A DNA stretch of 10,726 nt from an uncultured Desulfobacterium sp. (GTDB taxonomy: Bacteria; Desulfobacterota; Desulfobacteria; Desulfobacterales; Desulfobacteraceae): contig CAKZLA010000141.1 in the NCBI GenBank assembly GCA_937124525.1, positions 1 through 10,726 on the forward strand. The letters are read 5' to 3'. The notes beneath the pieces were generated by a model that ran no database searches, was not told the origin of the DNA, and was given only the letters and a program-made list of their open reading frames with translations. The position numbers and the translations under genes were made by a program. Shown here one piece after another: positions 6,766 through 10,726 of the stretch; position 1 is the first letter of the stretch, and each line of letters begins with the position of its first letter.

Positions 6766-7383
6766 ATGACAATGATATATAAGGTTGATGCAAGGGGGCT
6801 TGCATGCCCGGAACCGGTATTAAAAACCAAAGCGGCCATTGAAAAACCAGGAGTCTCTGTGGTGCAGATTCAGGTGGACAATGATGCTGCCGTGGAAAAT
6901 GTCAGTCGTTTCTTGACCTACCAGGGATTTCAGGTATCTGTGGATTCACATGGTGCAAATTCCATGGTGGAGGGGGTGAAAGAAGAAAGTAATGTGGAAA
7001 GCCAGCCTGGAACAGAGGTGGCGGCTCCTTCTGAAACCGGTGATGTACAAAAAATGGTTGTCATGATCGGTTCCCGGACCATTGGAGAGGGGGATGACGA
7101 GCTGGGGGAAAAATTAATGATGAGCTACATCAAAACCCTCAAGGAAATGGGGGAGGATCTGTGGCGTTTGATATTTGTCAATGGCGGGGTCTATTTTGCC
7201 ACTGAAGGGGCCGAGTTGTTACCTGATCTGAAGGCCCTGGAAGAGCAGGGCGTAACCATTCTGGTGTGTGGCACCTGCCTGAATCATTTTGACATTCTGG
7301 AAAAAAAGAGAGTGGGTCAGACCACCAACATGCTGGACATAATCACGGCCATGCAGCTTGCAGATAAGGTTATTTCTCTTTGA
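6766..7383 (+). CDS. yedF: Sulfurtransferase-like selenium metabolism protein YedF
   Basis: A cytoplasmic two-domain protein of the YedF family, which co-occurs with selenium use. Its exact reaction is not established. It has 205 residues. The N-terminal TusA/SirA-like domain (about 1-75) has DARGLACPEPVLKTK with the conserved Cys14 in CPxP. A low-complexity linker (about 75-95) leads to a DsrE/F-like domain (about 97-205) with VCGTCLNHF, where C168 and C171 may be redox or sulfur/selenium-carrying. Two starts are possible: ATG 6766 or ATG 6772. GAGAG at 6758-6762 is 3 bases from the first and 9 from the second, so the second is attractive, though the products differ by only two residues. No selenium genes such as selD or selA are adjacent. 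It is preceded by a dyad-rich control region and ends one base before the convergent hydrolase gene. Confidence 0.9.
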   Translation: MTMIYKVDARGLACPEPVLKTKAAIEKPGVSVVQIQVDNDAAVENVSRFLTYQGFQVSVDSHGANSMVEGVKEESNVESQPGTEVAAPSETGDVQKMVVMIGSRTIGEGDDELGEKLMMSYIKTLKEMGEDLWRLIFVNGGVYFATEGAELLPDLKALEEQGVTILVCGTCLNHFDILEKKRVGQTTNMLDIITAMQLADKVISL

Positions 7384-7384
7384 G

Positions 7385-8113
7385 TCAAAAGCATGCCTTA
7401 ACCCATAGCTTTACTTCCCGTTCAAATTCTGCCTGGTGGGATTTCTCTGACATCTGGTGATCACCATTACGGTGGATAATTATTTTTTTGGGATCACCAA
7501 CATTTTTGTATATCTTCTGGCCATTTTCAACGGGAACAACGCTATCCTGGTCGCCATGAAAAATAAGTACCTGGTGCAACAGCGGCAAGGCATCACTGAG
7601 ATCAAATAACAAATTTTCTGTGAAAAAACTCAGGGGCAGGGCCGGGCGATCCTGGGTGGCTTCCATGGGAATGATTTTTATTGTGCGGCTGTCCACCGGG
7701 GCTGCACACAGCACGGCCCCTTGGGGTTGAACCCCCAGGTCCAGGAGTTGTTTCCAGGCAGCAATGCAGGTGGCACCCCCCAGGCTGCTGCCAAACAGCA
7801 CCAATTCCCGCCGGGTTTTTTTCAAGGCCCAGAGGTAGTCCACCGCATGGACCATATCCTGGACCCGGGTTTCAAGGGAAGTGTCCGTTGCAAACTCCCC
7901 CTCACTGTCCCCGCATCCCCGGTGATCAAATCGTAAGAAGGCCACGCCCATCTCTGGAAGTACCCGGGCCAGGATGGTCTGCTTAGCTGATTCCATGGAC
8001 CCTTCAAGGCCATGGGACCCCACCACCACAGGGGGCTTCTCAACATCCGGGAGATGGAGTTTCCCCACAATTTTTCTATTTTGACTCATGAATTCAACGG
8101 ATAATATTTTCAT
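7385..8113 (-). CDS. Alpha/beta hydrolase, serine esterase-like
   Basis: A cytoplasmic alpha/beta-hydrolase with no signal peptide. Substrate is unknown; probably an ester or acyl compound. With ATG 8113 it has 242 residues. The nucleophile elbow is GSSLGG with Ser110. The oxyanion region is SHGLEGS (33-39) and DHRGCGDS (63-70) is a typical conserved strand turn. The acid is probably D190 in HGDQDSVVP and the base H219 in NGDHQM, so the triad is complete. The start is uncertain: ATG 8134 and ATG 8089 are also in frame and none has a good ribosome site. It is transcribed alone, convergent with yedF (one base apart) and divergent from rlmD. The 282 bases upstream contain no clear promoter by eye. 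Confidence 0.88.
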   Translation of the reverse strand: MKILSVEFMSQNRKIVGKLHLPDVEKPPVVVGSHGLEGSMESAKQTILARVLPEMGVAFLRFDHRGCGDSEGEFATDTSLETRVQDMVHAVDYLWALKKTRRELVLFGSSLGGATCIAAWKQLLDLGVQPQGAVLCAAPVDSRTIKIIPMEATQDRPALPLSFFTENLLFDLSDALPLLHQVLIFHGDQDSVVPVENGQKIYKNVGDPKKIIIHRNGDHQMSEKSHQAEFEREVKLWVKACF

Positions 8114-8395
8114 GGTTGTTTTTATGGCATACATGCTTTATAATTTCAAGCTTTTATCAGCAAATTTAATTGAAATTGCTGGCATACTTCATATCACTCC
8201 AAAAAGGCTTCACACGTTTGGGGAAATGACTTCCTGAAAATGGGCTGATTGAGTCAACCGGTGTAAACTGGAAAATGAAGAGTGCCAAATTGCTGAACTT
8301 TTATTCAACAGGGAAAAAGCGGGTGCGCCGGGAATATGATCCGGTTTGCCCTCTTTCTTTTCCCACTTATGTATGGGGCTTAAAAAAACAGACAC

Positions 8396-9799
8396 ATGGC
8401 CATAAAAAAGAGAAAAAAAGCAGAACTTGAAATCATTGATCTGGCATTTGGGGGAAAGGGGATTGCCAAACCCGATGGATTTCCCGTTTTTGTGGACAGA
8501 ACGCTTCCAGGGGATAAAGCCCTTGTCAGGATTACTAAAAAGAAGAAAAAATATGCCGAAGGCAAATTGATTGATCTCATTGAGCCTTCCCCCCTGCGCC
8601 AGGACGCTCCCTGTGATTATTCGGGATATTGTGGCGGTTGTCGATGGCAGGCCCTTCCCTATGAGAAACAGTTGGAATATAAAAAAAATCATGTGACTGA
8701 GTCCCTGGAGCACATCGCGCTTTTAAAAGATATCCCCGTGAAGGAGGTGGTACCCTCAGATCAGATTTTTGAATTTCGAAACAAAATGGAATTTTCCTGC
8801 ACCGATCGCAGATGGCTCACCCCAGAGGAATTGGAAGACCCTGACATTATAAAGGGGTTTGGCCTGGGACTCCATGTGCCGGGCACCTTTGCCCATGTCA
8901 TTGACATTGATAAATGTCACATTCAGCCGGACCTTGGGAATCAGATTTTAGGAGATATCCGCCAGTACATAAAGATTTCAGGATTGCCCGCCTATGGCCT
9001 GACCACCCACCAAGGGTTTTGGCGGTTTGTGATGTTGAGAAGCTCCTCGGCCCATGGACACTGGATGGTGAACCTGGTGACAAAGGAAGAGAATGATGCC
9101 GTGCTGATTCCCCTGGCAGAACAGCTCATGGCAACATATCCTGCCATCACCTCAGTGGTGAATAATGTGACGGCAAAAAAGGCAGGCGTTGCCACGGGAG
9201 AGTACGAAAAGGTGCTGGCAGGGGAACGCTGCATCCGGGAAAAGCTGGGTGATTTCACCTTTGAGGTCTCTGCCAACTCCTTTTTTCAGACCAATACCAG
9301 GGGGGCGGAAAAATTGTATGCCCTGGTGTCCCATTATGCGGCCCTCACCGGCTCCGAACATGTCATTGACCTTTACTCCGGCACTGGCACCATCCCCATC
9401 TGGCTGTCCAGGGATGCGGCCCGGGTCACCGGCATCGAAATTGTGGAAAGCGCCGTGGCCGATGCCGGTAGAAATGCCACCCTCAATGGCATTGAAAACT
9501 GCACCTTTCATGTGGGGGATATTAAAACCGTTCTGCCGGAAATTGACAAGCGGTGTGATGTGATGATCATTGATCCGCCCCGGGTGGGCATGCACAAGGA
9601 TGTGGTGGACCAGGTGATTAACATTGCCCCTGTGAAAATTGTCTATGTTTCGTGCAATCCTGCCACCCTTGCCAGGGATCTTTTCATGCTCAAGGAACAC
9701 TACAACGTGATTGAGGTTCAACCTGTGGATATGTTCCCCCACACCTTTCACATTGAGTCTGTGGCCTTGCTTGAGTTAAAATCTAAAGGGGCACCATGA
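8396..9799 (+). CDS. rlmD: 23S rRNA uracil-C5 methyltransferase, RlmD/TrmA family
   Basis: The enzyme uses SAM to make 5-methyluridine in RNA, most likely U1939 (E. coli numbering) of 23S rRNA. It has 467 residues. An N-terminal TRAM RNA-binding domain (about 9-62) is Lys-rich. C73, C79, C82 and C174 are placed to hold the [4Fe-4S] cluster. The catalytic domain has DLYSGTGT (325-332) for SAM, DPPRVG (393-398), and SCNPATLARD with nucleophile C420. The probable general base is E454 in HIES. All are intact. The related RlmC/RlmCD and TrmA activities cannot be excluded from sequence alone. ATG 8396 is the first in-frame start after a TAA at 8381 and has no clear ribosome site. The stop overlaps the next start as ATGA. 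Confidence 0.92.
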   Translation: MAIKKRKKAELEIIDLAFGGKGIAKPDGFPVFVDRTLPGDKALVRITKKKKKYAEGKLIDLIEPSPLRQDAPCDYSGYCGGCRWQALPYEKQLEYKKNHVTESLEHIALLKDIPVKEVVPSDQIFEFRNKMEFSCTDRRWLTPEELEDPDIIKGFGLGLHVPGTFAHVIDIDKCHIQPDLGNQILGDIRQYIKISGLPAYGLTTHQGFWRFVMLRSSSAHGHWMVNLVTKEENDAVLIPLAEQLMATYPAITSVVNNVTAKKAGVATGEYEKVLAGERCIREKLGDFTFEVSANSFFQTNTRGAEKLYALVSHYAALTGSEHVIDLYSGTGTIPIWLSRDAARVTGIEIVESAVADAGRNATLNGIENCTFHVGDIKTVLPEIDKRCDVMIIDPPRVGMHKDVVDQVINIAPVKIVYVSCNPATLARDLFMLKEHYNVIEVQPVDMFPHTFHIESVALLELKSKGAP

Positions 9800-10467
9800 T
9801 TCCCTGGAAAAAACTGGATTCAACTGCTACACCGGATGGCAAAAATGAGGTGATTCTGCTCCAGCGGGATCAGGAATTTTCCATCCGGGTGGATGGTCAG
9901 GAGCTGATGAACAGCCGCATGAACGGATCGGAAAAGGTGCTGGCAAAACTGGCTTGCAAACCCATTTTTAAGCGACAGAGAGCAAGGGTGGTGATTGGGG
10001 GCCTGGGTATGGGGTTTACCCTGGCTTCGGCCCTGGTTCATTTACAATCCCATGCCTCTGTGATCCAGGTGGAGCTTTTGCCAGCCATGGTTCAATGGCA
10101 TGATCAATTTCTGGGTCATCTGTGTGATCATGCTGTAAAAGACGGTCGGGTGGAAGTTGTTACCCAGGATATCGTGCACTATCTTAATAACGAAAAGCAG
10201 ACCTTTGATGCCATTATTCTGGATGTGGACAATGGACCTGAAGGGTTAACCCAGGCGGGCAACAATAACCTTTACAATGGGGCCGGGCCCGGGATGCTAA
10301 AGCGTCGCCTTACCCCCGGTGGGATACTGGCCGTGTGGTCTGCCAAAGACTCTGCACCCTTTACCCAACGATTGAAATCCGCAGGATTTGACGTAAGGGT
10401 GCATACTGTTTCTGCAAGACCCAATAAAAAGGGGGGAAAACACACCATCTGGATTGCCACGGCTTAG
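9796..10467 (+). CDS. Spermidine synthase-like methyltransferase-fold protein
   Basis: A 223-residue protein with the Rossmann fold shared by spermidine synthases and SAM methyltransferases. VVIGGLGMGFT (65-75) is the nucleotide-binding loop, E93 at the end of strand 2 is placed to bind ribose, D125 follows in VTQDIVHYL, and ILDVDNGPEG (141-150) sits where spermidine synthases have their catalytic Asp region. The protein is shorter than typical spermidine synthases (about 280-300), the N-terminal domain is reduced, and the usual GGGDG is GGLGMG. I therefore do not call it a true polyamine synthase. It starts inside the rlmD stop (ATGA, 9796-9799), so the two are co-translated. An RNA-related or small-molecule methylation role is possible but unproven. 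Confidence 0.82.
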   Translation: MIPWKKLDSTATPDGKNEVILLQRDQEFSIRVDGQELMNSRMNGSEKVLAKLACKPIFKRQRARVVIGGLGMGFTLASALVHLQSHASVIQVELLPAMVQWHDQFLGHLCDHAVKDGRVEVVTQDIVHYLNNEKQTFDAIILDVDNGPEGLTQAGNNNLYNGAGPGMLKRRLTPGGILAVWSAKDSAPFTQRLKSAGFDVRVHTVSARPNKKGGKHTIWIATA

Positions 10468-10491
10468 TGACTGATCCATATCTGGGGTGCC

Positions 10492-10510
10492 ATGGGCCCG
10501 GGTGGCCCAT
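10492..10510 (+). terminator. GC-rich hairpin after the rlmD operon
   Basis: ATGGGCC (10492-10498) and GGCCCAT (10504-10510) form a perfect 7-pair stem with a 5-base loop, 25 bases beyond the operon's last stop. The place is right for a terminator, but what follows is TCCTGTAAG and not a T-run, so intrinsic termination would be weak. It may instead protect the 3' end of the message. Confidence 0.35.
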
Positions 10511-10515
10511 TCCTG

Positions 10516-10615
10516 TAAGTTCTCAATAAGTCCGGGTATTCAGGGAATCCTTTTGAATAGCACCCGGCGTTTAAAAGGTAAGCAGGCTTTATCTCCCCGA
10601 ATTATTGAGAAGTTA
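10516..10615. mobile_element. MITE-like 100-base element with inverted ends
   Basis: The ends TAAGTTCTCAATAA (10516-10529) and TTATTGAGAAGTTA (10602-10615) are inverse complements at 13 of 14 positions. They are flanked directly by the 4-base repeat CCTG (10512-10515 and 10616-10619), which looks like a target-site duplication. Inside, CCGGGT-ATTCA (10532-10542) pairs with TGAAT (10554-10558) and ACCCGG (10562-10567) across a 3-base bulge. There is no coding capacity. Size and layout fit a miniature inverted-repeat element. A structured RNA or an operon-end element is the alternative. Other genomic copies could not be checked. Confidence 0.42.
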
Positions 10616-10670
10616 CCTGGTGTCAGGAAGATGGGAATGTGCCAGAATCAGGTTTGTCGGCCTGGCTTGC

Positions 10671-10726
10671 TTAGGCACTGGTTAAAAACACAGTAACCTC
10701 ACCATCCTGGAACACGTAGCCCTTAC
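10671..10726 (-). CDS. Possible 3' end of a gene running in from the right
   Basis: On the minus strand, codons from 10724 to the TAA at 10673-10671 stay open for 17 residues and read KGYVFQDGEVTVFLTSA, a composition like a real protein end. The other two minus-strand frames are closed within this stretch. So short a stretch can be open by chance, and no family can be named. If real, the gene is convergent with the rlmD operon. Confidence 0.3.
   Translation of the reverse strand, partial: KGYVFQDGEVTVFLTSA

Noticed and set aside
7381..7401. TGA at the end of yedF read as selenocysteine
   Set aside because: Readthrough would add only a few residues before TAA, no hairpin follows at the expected place, and the YedF domain is already complete.
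8276..8431. Frame of about 51 codons overlapping the rlmD start, beginning ATG 8276
   Set aside because: It runs out of frame into rlmD, its composition is Lys-rich from the rlmD N-terminus, and no family or conserved feature is visible.
10512..10619. Integron attC site
   Set aside because: The required GTTRRRY and RYYYAAC core sites are not present at the ends, and no integrase or cassette structure is near.

Overview
The window reads as ordinary chromosomal DNA of an anaerobic Gram-negative bacterium. It most likely comes from a Desulfobacteraceae-like sulfate reducer (Desulfobacterota). The evidence is protein style only: a YedF selenium-metabolism protein, an AmrS-type radical SAM enzyme, an MqnP/UbiA-like prenyltransferase and a sigma-54 response regulator, in moderate-GC DNA. 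The species was not determined. Nine protein genes are well supported and fill about 85% of the window from base 867 onward.

Layout. Bases 1-866 hold no intact gene. They contain a short reading frame with a convincing lipoprotein signal peptide that stops after 29 codons, several hairpins, an imperfect direct repeat, and a tandem pair of CTGTGATCAA boxes one helical turn apart. An NtrC-type sigma-54 response regulator (867-2249, +) follows, with no histidine kinase beside it. Its stop codon overlaps the stop of a minus-strand gene cluster that reads, in transcription order, SAM methyltransferase (6403-5597), amrS (5616-4618), a 190-base spacer with ten perfect copies of a 7-base repeat, ubiA-like prenyltransferase (4427-3558), and cca (3550-2246). 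A divergent control region (6404-6765) then leads into yedF (6766-7383, +). yedF abuts a convergent alpha/beta hydrolase gene (8113-7385, -) with one base between them. Last, rlmD and a spermidine-synthase-fold gene (8396-10467, +) overlap by ATGA and form a two-gene operon. A hairpin, a 100-base element with terminal inverted repeats and an apparent 4-base target duplication, and the possible 3' end of a minus-strand gene close the window.

Functional view. Most genes are housekeeping: tRNA 3'-end repair or synthesis (cca), quinone-type prenylation (ubiA-like), 23S rRNA uracil methylation (rlmD) and selenium metabolism (yedF). The methyltransferase/amrS pair is the most interesting partnership, because AmrS belongs to the AMMECR1-Memo-radical SAM association whose chemistry I do not know to be settled. 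I see no defence system, CRISPR array, rRNA or tRNA gene, and no clearly novel system. The non-coding signals worth attention are the heptanucleotide repeat before ubiA, the dyads before yedF, and the MITE-like element at 10516-10615.
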